Of a DNA stretch of 38,901 nucleotides, positions 17,297 through 24,934 are shown piece by piece. The stretch's first letter is position 1, and every line of letters begins with the position of its first letter. The stretch is from Nitrospirota bacterium. GTDB taxonomy: Bacteria; Nitrospirota; Nitrospiria; 2-01-FULL-66-17. Position numbers and translations under genes: made by a program. The stretch is from positions 1-38,901 of the forward strand of contig JBFLXB010000035.1 of assembly GCA_040757335.1 (NCBI GenBank), read 5' to 3'. Under the pieces are notes generated by a model, which saw nothing but the letters and a program-made list of their open reading frames with translations, had not been told where the DNA came from and did not search any database.

Positions 17297-19149
17297 CAGA
17301 TCAGCCGCTTGACGGTTTCGATGATCGCCCGAGCGCTGATGCCGTAGCGATCGAGCAACTCGTCCGGTTTCCCGCTGTGCGGGACTTCGCGCACAGCCAG
17401 TTTCTGCACGCGAACGCCCTCGCCCCCCACCGCACCCAGTACGGCGTCCCCCAGTCCTCCGTGGGCATAGTGATCTTCGACCGTGAGGATCTTTCCGCCG
17501 GTGGCGCGCGCCGCGTCCAACAACGCGGTGCGGTCGATCGGCACGATGCTGTAAAGGTCCATAACGCGGACGTTGATGCCGCCGGCCTTGAGCTGGTCGT
17601 ACGCCTTCAGCGCTTCGAACACGGTGACGCCCGCCGCCGCGATGGTCAGGCGATCGGTGGCGCTGTGGCGCAAGACTTTCGACCCGCCGATCGAGAAACG
17701 CTCCTCGGGACCGTACAGGATGGGGCATTTGGGCCGGCCGGTTCTGATGTAGATCAGGCCGCGGTGCGCCGCGGCCGCCTCAACCAGGCGGTAGGTGGCA
17801 TATGCATCCGCCGGGTACAACACCACCACGCCGGGCTGGGCCGCCATCATCGCCAGGTCTTCCAGGCCCATTTGCGAGGGACCGTCTTCCCCGATACTCA
17901 CGCCGGCGTGGGACCCCATGAGTTTGATATTGGCGCCGCTGATGGCGGCCATGCGGATGAAGTCGTAGGCGCGAGTCAGGAAACAGGCAAACGTGGCGGC
18001 GAATGGGATATAGCCGCTGGCGCTCAAGCCCACCGCAGCCCCCACCATGTTCTGTTCGGCGATGAAGTTCTCGAAAAACCGTTCGGGAAACCGTTTGCCG
18101 AACGCTTCGGTAAACGTCGAGTTCTTCACATCCGCGTCAAGGGCCACCGCCATTGGATTCGCGTCGCCCAACGCCACGAGCGCGTGGCCGAACGCCTCGC
18201 GGGTCGCCACGGAGTCCGTGGGTTTATACGCGGGAGGCGCCACCGCTTTGGCTGTCGGTCGGGGGTTCCCCCCGTCCAGGGGGCGCAGGATCGGCGTGGG
18301 GGTTTGGGCGTTGAGCCCTTTGGATAATTCGTCCAGTGCTCGCTGCAACTCTTCGCCCTTCTTGAGCGCCTTGCCGTGCCAATCCGGACGATCTTCGATA
18401 AAGGAAATCCCCTTCCCCTTCAATGTGCGGGCCAGGAGCACGGTGGGGCGACCCTTGACGGATGACGCTTCGTCGAAGGCCGCGACCAGGGCTTCCGGAT
18501 CGTGCCCGTCCACCACGATCGCATGCCAACCAAATCCCACCCACCGCGAGCGGTACCCGTCCATGTTGTGCTGCAACATCGTGGGGTCGCTTTGTCCCAG
18601 ACGGTTCACGTCGATGATCGCACACAGATTGTCCAAGTTCTCGTGTCGCGCGATCTCCGCGGCCTCCCACACCGAGCCTTCCACGGACTCGCCGTCCCCC
18701 ATCAGCACATAGACGCGCGCGGCCGACCGATCCAGCCGTTTGGCCGCCAAGGCCATGCCCACACCCGCCGGGAGGCCCTGCCCCAGCGAGCCGGTCGCCA
18801 CATCCACGAACGAGAGGCGCGGCGTCGGGTGGCCCTCCAAGTCCGAGGCCAGCGTGCGCAGCTTCAGGAGGTCGGCCTTGTCGAACAAGCCCGCTTCCGC
18901 CCACGCCGCGTACAGGAGCGGCGCGGCATGACCTTTCGAGAGCACGAAGCGGTCGCAGCCGGGGTGTCGGGGGTTCTTCGGATCGTACCGCATGACGGAG
19001 AAGAACAATGCGGCTACGATATCGGCGGCCGAACAGCAACTCGACGGGTGACCGCTGCCCGCCTCACTGGTCGCGCGGACGCTTTCCATCCGAAGCACCG
19101 CAGCCTTGTGGCGAAGCATGGCGAGCAGATCCGATCGTTTCAGGTTCAT
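17296..19149 (-). CDS. tkt: Transketolase, single-chain animal-type
   Basis: 617 residues, shorter than the E. coli enzyme (about 660) and close to mammalian transketolase (about 620). It transfers two-carbon ketol units between sugar phosphates with thiamine diphosphate. The N-terminal segment RATSEAGSGHPSSCCSAADI resembles the animal-type branch. The thiamine diphosphate motif is GDGESVEGSVWEAAEIA...IIDVN. The pyrimidine-domain segment FIAEQNMVGAAVGLSASGYI contains the expected catalytic Glu. The C-terminal domain begins near GGSKVLRHS. AAAGGAG (19156-19162 on the minus strand) precedes the ATG by 6 bases. It is a lone gene, convergent with the Spy-like gene. Confidence 0.95.
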   Translation of the reverse strand: MNLKRSDLLAMLRHKAAVLRMESVRATSEAGSGHPSSCCSAADIVAALFFSVMRYDPKNPRHPGCDRFVLSKGHAAPLLYAAWAEAGLFDKADLLKLRTLASDLEGHPTPRLSFVDVATGSLGQGLPAGVGMALAAKRLDRSAARVYVLMGDGESVEGSVWEAAEIARHENLDNLCAIIDVNRLGQSDPTMLQHNMDGYRSRWVGFGWHAIVVDGHDPEALVAAFDEASSVKGRPTVLLARTLKGKGISFIEDRPDWHGKALKKGEELQRALDELSKGLNAQTPTPILRPLDGGNPRPTAKAVAPPAYKPTDSVATREAFGHALVALGDANPMAVALDADVKNSTFTEAFGKRFPERFFENFIAEQNMVGAAVGLSASGYIPFAATFACFLTRAYDFIRMAAISGANIKLMGSHAGVSIGEDGPSQMGLEDLAMMAAQPGVVVLYPADAYATYRLVEAAAAHRGLIYIRTGRPKCPILYGPEERFSIGGSKVLRHSATDRLTIAAAGVTVFEALKAYDQLKAGGINVRVMDLYSIVPIDRTALLDAARATGGKILTVEDHYAHGGLGDAVLGAVGGEGVRVQKLAVREVPHSGKPDELLDRYGISARAIIETVKRLI

Positions 19150-19161
19150 GCTGGACTCCTT

Positions 19162-19183
19162 TCGATCACTTCTCGATCACTTC
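19162..19183. repeat. 11-bp tandem duplication in the transketolase leader
   Basis: TCGATCACTTC occurs twice head to tail (19162-19172 and 19173-19183), followed by a partial third copy (GATGTCACT). It lies directly upstream of the ribosome-binding site of tkt, within its untranslated leader or promoter. It could be an operator pair or simple slippage. Confidence 0.6.
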
Positions 19184-19298
19184 GATGTCACTCGGTAAGT
19201 GCAACGCGGAAGGACGCCGCCACCAGCGGCGCGACTCGTGGAGACTAACAAAACCTCCGAAGGCGAGTCAACGAATTTCGCACCACCCCGACGCTCCC

Positions 19299-19327
19299 TT
19301 GCCTCCCGCAACCGTCTTCCGTATCCT
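19299..19327 (+). promoter_or_regulatory. Promoter of the ABC export operon
   Basis: TTGCCT (19299-19304) and TATCCT (19322-19327) are separated by 17 bases. The -10 ends 6 bases before the ATG at 19334. No Shine-Dalgarno sequence intervenes, so a leaderless transcript is predicted. Confidence 0.6.
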
Positions 19328-19333
19328 GCTGGG

Positions 19334-19999
19334 ATGGTTCGCCTGGAGCGCGTCGGCAAGCTCTACACGCGAGGCCCCCAAACCGTGTGGGCCCTGCGCG
19401 ACGTGACGATCCACATTCCGCGTGGAGAGTTTCACGTGGTGATGGGACCGAGCGGATCGGGCAAGAGCACCCTGCTCCACCTCATTGCCACGCTCGACCT
19501 CCCCACCGAAGGCACGGTGTGGATCGACGGGAGACCCACCGCCGCGTGTTCAGACGCGGAGTTGACGCGGCTGCGTCGCGACCATGTCGGACTGGTCTTT
19601 CAATCCTTCAACCTCCTGCCTTACCTCACGGTCCGGGAAAACATTGCACTGCCCCGGCTCCTTCAGCGCGTTTCGGCGAAGCAGGTCCGCGGCGAGACCG
19701 ACGAGTTGCTGGACGCCGTGGGGCTGACGCCGCGCGCCGAACACTGGCCGCATGAGCTCTCGGGCGGCGAGGCCCAGCGGGTGGCCATCGCACGTGCGCT
19801 GATCACGAGGCCACCCCTGCTGCTCGCGGACGAGCCGACCGGCAACCTGGACTCCACGCGCGGGCGGGAGATTCTCGCGTTGATCTCACGTCTCACCGCC
19901 GCGGCCGGGGTCACCACCGTGCTGGTCACGCACGATCCGGACGCGGCCAAGTTCGGCCATCGCGCGACGCGCATCAGAGACGGTCGGATCGACCTGTGA
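19334..19999 (+). CDS. ABC transporter ATP-binding protein (LolD/YbbA/AttE-like)
   Basis: 221 residues. This is a complete nucleotide-binding subunit of the MacB/LolD class. It has Walker [10 protein letters not shown] (38-46), a Q-loop in [16 protein letters not shown], signature [15 protein letters not shown], Walker [14 protein letters not shown] and the switch His in VLVTHD. This class powers FtsX-type permeases that move lipoproteins or other envelope substrates by mechanotransmission. The frame extends upstream to 19199, but those residues lack similarity. The ATG at 19334 lies 6 bases after a good -10 hexamer, so translation probably begins at the 5' end of the mRNA. The stop overlaps the permease GTG (GTGA). 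Confidence 0.93.
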   Translation: MVRLERVGKLYTRGPQTVWALRDVTIHIPRGEFHVVMGPSGSGKSTLLHLIATLDLPTEGTVWIDGRPTAACSDAELTRLRRDHVGLVFQSFNLLPYLTVRENIALPRLLQRVSAKQVRGETDELLDAVGLTPRAEHWPHELSGGEAQRVAIARALITRPPLLLADEPTGNLDSTRGREILALISRLTAAAGVTTVLVTHDPDAAKFGHRATRIRDGRIDL

Positions 20000-22548
20000 G
20001 CCTCTTGCTCCGCTTCACGACCCTACGTCACCTCTCCCGCGCCAAACTGCGGAGCGCTTTGACCGTAGCGGGCTTGGCGCTCGGCGTCGCGTTGTACGTC
20101 GCGATTCGGCTGTGCAACGAAAGCGTCTCCGCGTCGTTCCGCGACACCGTGACGGGGGTGAGCGGCGCGGCCACGCTCGAAGTGATCGGCGGAGAACGCG
20201 GCTTCGACGAACGCGCGCTGGAAACCGTGGTCACCACGCCGGGCGTGCTCGCGGCCGCGCCCGTGATCATTCGCCAGATGGCGTTCGACGACCACACCGC
20301 GCTGGTGGTATTGGGCGTGGATCCGTTCAGCGAAGCTCCGTTCCGATCGCACGGCCCGGAATCCACGTTCGCGCCGGATCGCGTCGAGAGGTGGTTATTG
20401 GATCCCAAAGCGGTGTTGATCACCGCTCGCTTTGCGTCGAGCCGCGGGCTTGAGAGCGGGGACGAACTGATCGTGTTGGACCGTGATCGCGCCGTCACCC
20501 TCGTCGTAGCAGGCACCATGACAGATGAACGCCTGGCGCGAGCGTGGGGAGGCGCGGTCGCCCTCATGGACATCGCGGCCGCACAATGGACGTTCGACCG
20601 CGTTGGTCGCCTCGACCGCATCGATGTGTTGACCGCCGGGGACCAGATCGACGCCGTGCGGCAACGGCTGGTGCGAACGCTGCCCCCCGATCTGACCGTG
20701 CAGCGGCCCGAGGCCCGTTTGGCGCACGCCGAGCAGGTGGTCCGTTCTTTTCAGGTCAACCTGACCGCATTGAGCGGCATCGCGTTGCTCGTCGGCTTGT
20801 TCCTCATTTACAACACCATGACCCACGCGCTCTTGCGCCGTCGCGCCGAAGTCGGCCTGTTGCGCGCCCTGGGCGTGGGGCGATCGCGCCTGTTCGGCGT
20901 GCTCACGGCGGAGGCGCTCGCCTTTGGTGTCGCGGGAGGAGCGGTCGGGGTGCCGCTCGGATGGCTGCTGGCGCGAACCGCGGTGGGAACCGTGTCCTCG
21001 ACCGTCGAAGCCCTATACGGCGGTGCGCCCGCGCAACAGGTCGTGCTCACACCCCACCTCGCGCTGGAGGGGCTCGGCTTGGGCTGCCTCGTGGCGGTGG
21101 CCGCGGCGCTGGTCCCGATCGTGGAAGCTCTGCGGACCGTGCCGCGTGAGGTCCTGCACCCCGGGTGGGTGGAGCGACGAGGCCAGGTCCGATCCGGACG
21201 GCTGGCAATCATTGGGGGCGGATTGGGCGTGCTGGCCGTAGCCCTGTCCCAAGTGGGTCCCGTGTCCGGCATCCCGTGGTTCGGGTACGGTGCGGCGTTG
21301 TGTCTGGTGTTGGGAGGGGCGTTTCTCACGCCGCTGGCCGGCACGGGGTTGGACCGGCTGGTCCGCCCCTTTGCCATACGCACCGGGGTCGTGGAAGCGC
21401 GTCTCGCGTCCGGAACGCTTGCCGCCGCGCCCGGGCGAACCGCGGTGGCGGCCGGCGCGCTTATGACCGCGCTCGCCATGATGATCAGCGTGGTGGTGAT
21501 GGTCGGGAGCTTCCGGGACACCGTCAAACGGTGGATCGAAGCGACCATTACCGCGGATCTGTACGTCAGCCCCGCCTCGCGTCCGGCCGTGGGGTCGTCC
21601 GCCTACTTCGACGATCCCGGTATCGTGGGGCGGATCGCGTCGGTCCCGGGGGTGGTGGTGGTGGACCCGTACCGGCAAGTCCCGATCGAATATCGCGGGC
21701 GCTCGATTCTCCTGTCCGCGCGAGACCTCACAATCGTGCGCGAGCGCAGCGGAATGCAGTTCATGCGCGGCGACGCGAACGAATTGCTCACCCGCCTGTC
21801 GCGCGGGGAAGGGATCGCCGTGTCCGAAGTCCTGGCCAAACAACTCCAGATCGGCCCCGGCGAGGTCCTGGATCTGCCTACCGCGGAGGGGCGGGAGCTG
21901 TTCCCTGTGCTCGCGGTGTTTTATGATTACGCGACCGACGGCGGCCGCGTGGTGATGGATCGGTCGGTGTGGCAACGGCATTGGCGTGATCAGGGAATCA
22001 CCGCGCTGGCGGTGTACCTTGACCCGGACGCGGATCCTGAACAAGTCCGCGCGGGAATCGAGGCCGCGGTGGCTCCCGCGCACCGGGTCTCGATCCTGTC
22101 GAACCGCGCGCTCAAGACCGAAATCCTCGACGTGTTCGATCAGACCTTCGCGATCACCCGCGCGCTGGATCTGGTGGCGATGACGGTGGCCGCGCTCGGG
22201 ATCGCCAGCACCGTGCTCGCGATCGTGTGGGAGCGCCGGCGCGAGATCGGGATCGTCCGCGCACTGGGCGCGAGCCAGGCTCAGGTCCGACGCGTGGTGG
22301 TGTGGGAGGCGGCGCTGATCGGCCTCCTGGGCGGGGCGTTGGGCGTGGGGATCGGGCTCGGGGTGTCGTTGGTGCTGATCAAGGTGGTGAACGTGCAGTC
22401 GTTCGGGTGGACCATCATCTTTTCGTGGCGAACGCCCGAGCTGATCGCGGCGGCCTTGCTGGGGCTCGCGTCGGCGATGTTGGCGGGGTGGCTCCCGGCT
22501 CGTTACGCGGCAAACTTGATGTATTTGGAGGCGTTGGCGGATGAGTAA
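19996..22548 (+). CDS. FtsX/MacB-type ABC permease (YbbP/AttFG-like)
   Basis: 850 residues from a GTG overlapping the ATPase stop. It contains two FtsX-type permease units in one chain, as in E. coli YbbP. A first helix at about 17-37 (LRSALTVAGLALGVALYVAI) is followed by a periplasmic MacB-like domain. A helix group comes at about 250-380 (LSGIALLVGLFLIYNTM; GVAGGAVGVPLGWLL), then central helices at about 400-510. A second periplasmic domain follows, and the final three helices are at about 715-845. The motif RRAEVGLLRALGVGRSRLF and its copy RRREIGIVRALGASQAQVR are the cytoplasmic coupling segments facing the ATPase. With the next gene it forms an AttEFGH-like set. The substrate is unknown. 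Confidence 0.9.
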   Translation: MSLLLRFTTLRHLSRAKLRSALTVAGLALGVALYVAIRLCNESVSASFRDTVTGVSGAATLEVIGGERGFDERALETVVTTPGVLAAAPVIIRQMAFDDHTALVVLGVDPFSEAPFRSHGPESTFAPDRVERWLLDPKAVLITARFASSRGLESGDELIVLDRDRAVTLVVAGTMTDERLARAWGGAVALMDIAAAQWTFDRVGRLDRIDVLTAGDQIDAVRQRLVRTLPPDLTVQRPEARLAHAEQVVRSFQVNLTALSGIALLVGLFLIYNTMTHALLRRRAEVGLLRALGVGRSRLFGVLTAEALAFGVAGGAVGVPLGWLLARTAVGTVSSTVEALYGGAPAQQVVLTPHLALEGLGLGCLVAVAAALVPIVEALRTVPREVLHPGWVERRGQVRSGRLAIIGGGLGVLAVALSQVGPVSGIPWFGYGAALCLVLGGAFLTPLAGTGLDRLVRPFAIRTGVVEARLASGTLAAAPGRTAVAAGALMTALAMMISVVVMVGSFRDTVKRWIEATITADLYVSPASRPAVGSSAYFDDPGIVGRIASVPGVVVVDPYRQVPIEYRGRSILLSARDLTIVRERSGMQFMRGDANELLTRLSRGEGIAVSEVLAKQLQIGPGEVLDLPTAEGRELFPVLAVFYDYATDGGRVVMDRSVWQRHWRDQGITALAVYLDPDADPEQVRAGIEAAVAPAHRVSILSNRALKTEILDVFDQTFAITRALDLVAMTVAALGIASTVLAIVWERRREIGIVRALGASQAQVRRVVVWEAALIGLLGGALGVGIGLGVSLVLIKVVNVQSFGWTIIFSWRTPELIAAALLGLASAMLAGWLPARYAANLMYLEALADE

Positions 22549-23671
22549 CCGGACAAAGGGGTGGGGGTGGGGCGTGCTGGTCGTGGTCGCGATCGGCGCG
22601 GGCTGGGGCATGATACCGGAGCCGGCGGCGGGCGCAAAGGGGTTTGCCGTGGCGGAACCGGGATACGGGTACGTGTTTCCGCGAGACCACGGGCCGCACC
22701 CGACCTATCAGACCGAGTGGTGGTATTACACCGGACGCCTCACCGCGGAGTCGGGGCGTACATACGGCTATCAATTGACATTCTTTCGCCGCGGAATCGA
22801 CGCGGTCGCGGTCCGCAACAACCCGTCGAAATGGGCGCTCAAGAACGTCTTCCTCGCCCATTTCGCCATCACCGACGACACACAGAAAAAATTCGTGTAC
22901 GCGGAAAAAGCCAACCGGCCCGGGGTGGCGACGGCCGGTGCCGACTCCAAGCGGTTCAAGGTCTGGAACGGGCCTTGGTCGGCGGAGGAGCGGGACGGGG
23001 TGATGGTCCTGTCCGCGGTGGCGAGCGACCGCTCAATCCTCCTCCGACTGAAACCCTCGCGCGGACCGATCATCCACGGCGCGGATGGTATCAGCCTCAA
23101 AGGGCCGGGAAAGAGCCAAACGTCGCACTACTATTCCATGACCCGCATGGAGACCACCGGGACGCTCACGATCAACAACCGGTTGGAAACCGTGACGGGA
23201 TTGAGCTGGATGGACCACGAGTTCGGTTCGAACCAACTCTCGGCGGAACAGGTCGGGTGGGATTGGTTCGGGCTGCATCTCGACAATGGGATGGATCTCA
23301 TGCTCTATCGGATTCGTCGAATCGACGGCACCGTGGAGCGGGTCTCGAGCGGGACGCTGATCCAGCCGGACGGCGGCGTCATCCATTTGCCGCGCGAGGC
23401 GTTCGGGTATTCGGTCCGCGACGTCTGGACGAGCCCCAAGACCCGCACCGTCTACCCCAGCCGATGGGTCATCACGGTGCCGGATCACGGCATCGACCTC
23501 GCGATCCAGCCCACGGTCGCCGATCAGGAACTGGTGACGACCCACAGCACGCGCGTGACCTACTGGGAAGGCAGCGTGTCGGTCAAGGGACGGGTGGGTG
23601 ATGCTCCAGTGTCCGGTCATGGCTACGCGGAACTGACCGGCTACGCCGAGTCATTAGGCGAACGGTTTTGA
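22541..23671 (+). CDS. AttH/CrtC-like lipocalin-fold secreted protein
   Basis: 376 residues. The ATG overlaps the last 8 bases of the permease gene, with GGAGG at 22527-22531 inside it. A signal-anchor or signal peptide covers about 8-31 (WGVLVVVAIGAGWGM...AAGA). The AttH family signatures are strong: YQTEWWYYTGRL, YGYQLTFFRR, NVFLAHFAITD, TGLSWMDHEFGSNQL and GWDWFGLHLDNGMDLMLY. The fold is two lipocalin-like barrels, related to hydroxyneurosporene synthase CrtC. In attEFGH-type operons this protein accompanies the ABC exporter, probably handling a hydrophobic ligand outside the inner membrane. No carotenoid genes are nearby, so a CrtC role is unlikely. It converges on the next gene with only 2 bases between. 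Confidence 0.92.
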   Translation: MSNRTKGWGWGVLVVVAIGAGWGMIPEPAAGAKGFAVAEPGYGYVFPRDHGPHPTYQTEWWYYTGRLTAESGRTYGYQLTFFRRGIDAVAVRNNPSKWALKNVFLAHFAITDDTQKKFVYAEKANRPGVATAGADSKRFKVWNGPWSAEERDGVMVLSAVASDRSILLRLKPSRGPIIHGADGISLKGPGKSQTSHYYSMTRMETTGTLTINNRLETVTGLSWMDHEFGSNQLSAEQVGWDWFGLHLDNGMDLMLYRIRRIDGTVERVSSGTLIQPDGGVIHLPREAFGYSVRDVWTSPKTRTVYPSRWVITVPDHGIDLAIQPTVADQELVTTHSTRVTYWEGSVSVKGRVGDAPVSGHGYAELTGYAESLGERF

Positions 23672-23673
23672 GC

Positions 23674-24333
23674 TCAGCCCTCTTCCACCGCGTCGCCCAC
23701 GGCCACGGGCTCGAGTAACGCCATCAAATCCTCGCGTTTGATGCGAAGCACTTTCTCGCCCGCCAGGCGGTACGCCGTGAGCTTTCCGGTCTTGATGTAG
23801 CCGCGGAGCGTTTGGTGGTGGATGCCCAGGAATTCGGCGGCCTGGTCCACGGTGAACAATTCGCGCGACGACGTGCCTGCAGCGGGTGCCGGCGCGCCGA
23901 CCCCAGACGGGCTCGGCGCCTGCGACGCGGCTACCACCTCTCGGACGCGGCTGCGCAGCGTATCCAGCGTGGCGCCGCGGCTGATCAGCAGTCCGGGTAA
24001 GAGGCCCTGACCACTCGCGACAATGCCCAGCAACACGTGGGCGCTCCGCGTCAGGCGGCTCCCTAATCGCCACGCTTCGTCCGCAGCCGCTTGGATGATC
24101 GGTTGAAGCTGGGGACCCCAGCGCGACCGAGCGCCGCGAGGCGCGGACGCGGGAGCGTGGCCCGGCTGTCTGAGGTCGGCTTCGTCGATCCCGAGTTCCC
24201 GCAGCACCGTCGCACCCGATGGGTCCGCGGCGCGCAACACGCCGAGCGCCAGGTGGTCGGCCGTGACCTCGGCTCCCTCCTCGCGCGCCGCGGCTTCCGC
24301 GGCCTCGAACACGTCGCGTACCTCTCGATACAT
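23674..24333 (-). CDS. Clp N-domain / excisionase-type HTH fusion protein
   Basis: 219 residues. Residues 1-54 and 75-133 look like the two repeats of the Clp N-terminal domain (FEAAEAAAREEGAEVTADHL; VLLGIVASGQGLLPGLL), the adaptor- and substrate-binding part of ClpA/ClpC. No AAA+ ATPase modules follow. A Pro/Ala linker instead leads to a helix-turn-helix of the HTH_17/MerR-excisionase type at about 158-209 (LFTVDQAAEFLGIHHQTLRG...GKLTAYRL...IKREDL). The frame is open to an ATG at 24405, but GGAGG lies 8 bases before the ATG at 24333, which begins the domain directly. It may be a DNA-binding regulator sensing Clp-type partners or unfolded protein, which is inference. An AT-rich stretch (24424-24490) lies upstream. 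Confidence 0.8.
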   Translation of the reverse strand: MYREVRDVFEAAEAAAREEGAEVTADHLALGVLRAADPSGATVLRELGIDEADLRQPGHAPASAPRGARSRWGPQLQPIIQAAADEAWRLGSRLTRSAHVLLGIVASGQGLLPGLLISRGATLDTLRSRVREVVAASQAPSPSGVGAPAPAAGTSSRELFTVDQAAEFLGIHHQTLRGYIKTGKLTAYRLAGEKVLRIKREDLMALLEPVAVGDAVEEG

Positions 24334-24485
24334 CGAAACATCCTCCCCTGGACCGCGCCTACGCGGCGGCCGGGGCACTCCCACAAATCTTGGTCCTCGT
24401 CTCATGGCACCCTCGCTTGGCTGATTCCATAAGCAAAAATATCATGAATACTAATTAAAACGCAATAGAATATAGGATGGCCTGT

Positions 24486-24848
24486 TTATTGATTCTGGTG
24501 AGAAGAGGAGCCTGATTCGGATACGGGTGGCCGTTGCTTACGGAGACGGTGCAATCGAGCGCGCATCTTTTGAGTCGGGATCGCGTCGTGCGTCTGCTCA
24601 CCCACTGCAAGACCTTGTTGATACACCACCATCGCGTCGTCCACACGGCCTGCTCCTTCCAGTGCTTTGCCAAGGGGCCAGTAGGCCGCGGTGTATTTCG
24701 GATTGAGCGTGACCGCACGCTCCAGCGAGGTGACGGCCTCGATGAACTGGCCGGCTTCCAGATAGGCCTGACCCAACGCGAGATAGAGCGCAGGGTCATT
24801 CGGATCGTGCGCGACCAACTGCTTCAGCTTATCGATGGGGAGGGCCAC
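24486..24848 (-). CDS. Small TPR protein
   Basis: 120 residues from a GTG at 24848. Two to three tetratricopeptide repeats are visible: NDPALYLALGQAYLEAGQFI, AVTSLERAVTLNPKYTAAYW and GKALEGAGRVDDAMVVYQQG. They are followed by a basic, Gln/Ser-rich tail. There is no signal peptide, so it is a cytosolic protein-interaction module of unknown partner. The frame continues upstream to 24983, but the segment has no pattern. TATGAT on the minus strand (24855-24860) ends exactly 6 bases before the GTG, which suggests a leaderless start there. It is divergent from the propeller lipoprotein gene. Confidence 0.75.
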   Translation of the reverse strand: MALPIDKLKQLVAHDPNDPALYLALGQAYLEAGQFIEAVTSLERAVTLNPKYTAAYWPLGKALEGAGRVDDAMVVYQQGLAVGEQTHDAIPTQKMRARLHRLRKQRPPVSESGSSSHQNQ

Positions 24849-24854
24849 GTTCGC

Positions 24855-24860
24855 ATCATA
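24855..24860 (-). promoter_or_regulatory. -10 element of the small TPR gene
   Basis: TATGAT on the minus strand, ending 6 bases before the GTG at 24848. I see no good -35 hexamer at the expected distance. Confidence 0.4.
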
Positions 24861-24899
24861 CCGCAACAGGGTCGCGCGCGCCCGCGCGGTTATCGCCAG

Positions 24900-24928
24900 A
24901 TGACAGATCGCGCCGACTCGCGTACAAT
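24900..24928 (+). promoter_or_regulatory. Promoter of the second propeller lipoprotein gene
   Basis: ATGACA (24900-24905) and TACAAT (24923-24928) are separated by 17 bases. The -10 ends 6 bases before the GTG at 24935. Confidence 0.55.
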
Positions 24929-24934
24929 CCCGCT

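Noticed and set aside
21013-22611. 532-codon open frame antisense to the ABC permease
   Set aside because: The predicted protein is His/Arg/Pro-rich and low-complexity, without motifs; the sense frame encodes clear FtsX segments and overlaps its neighbours properly.
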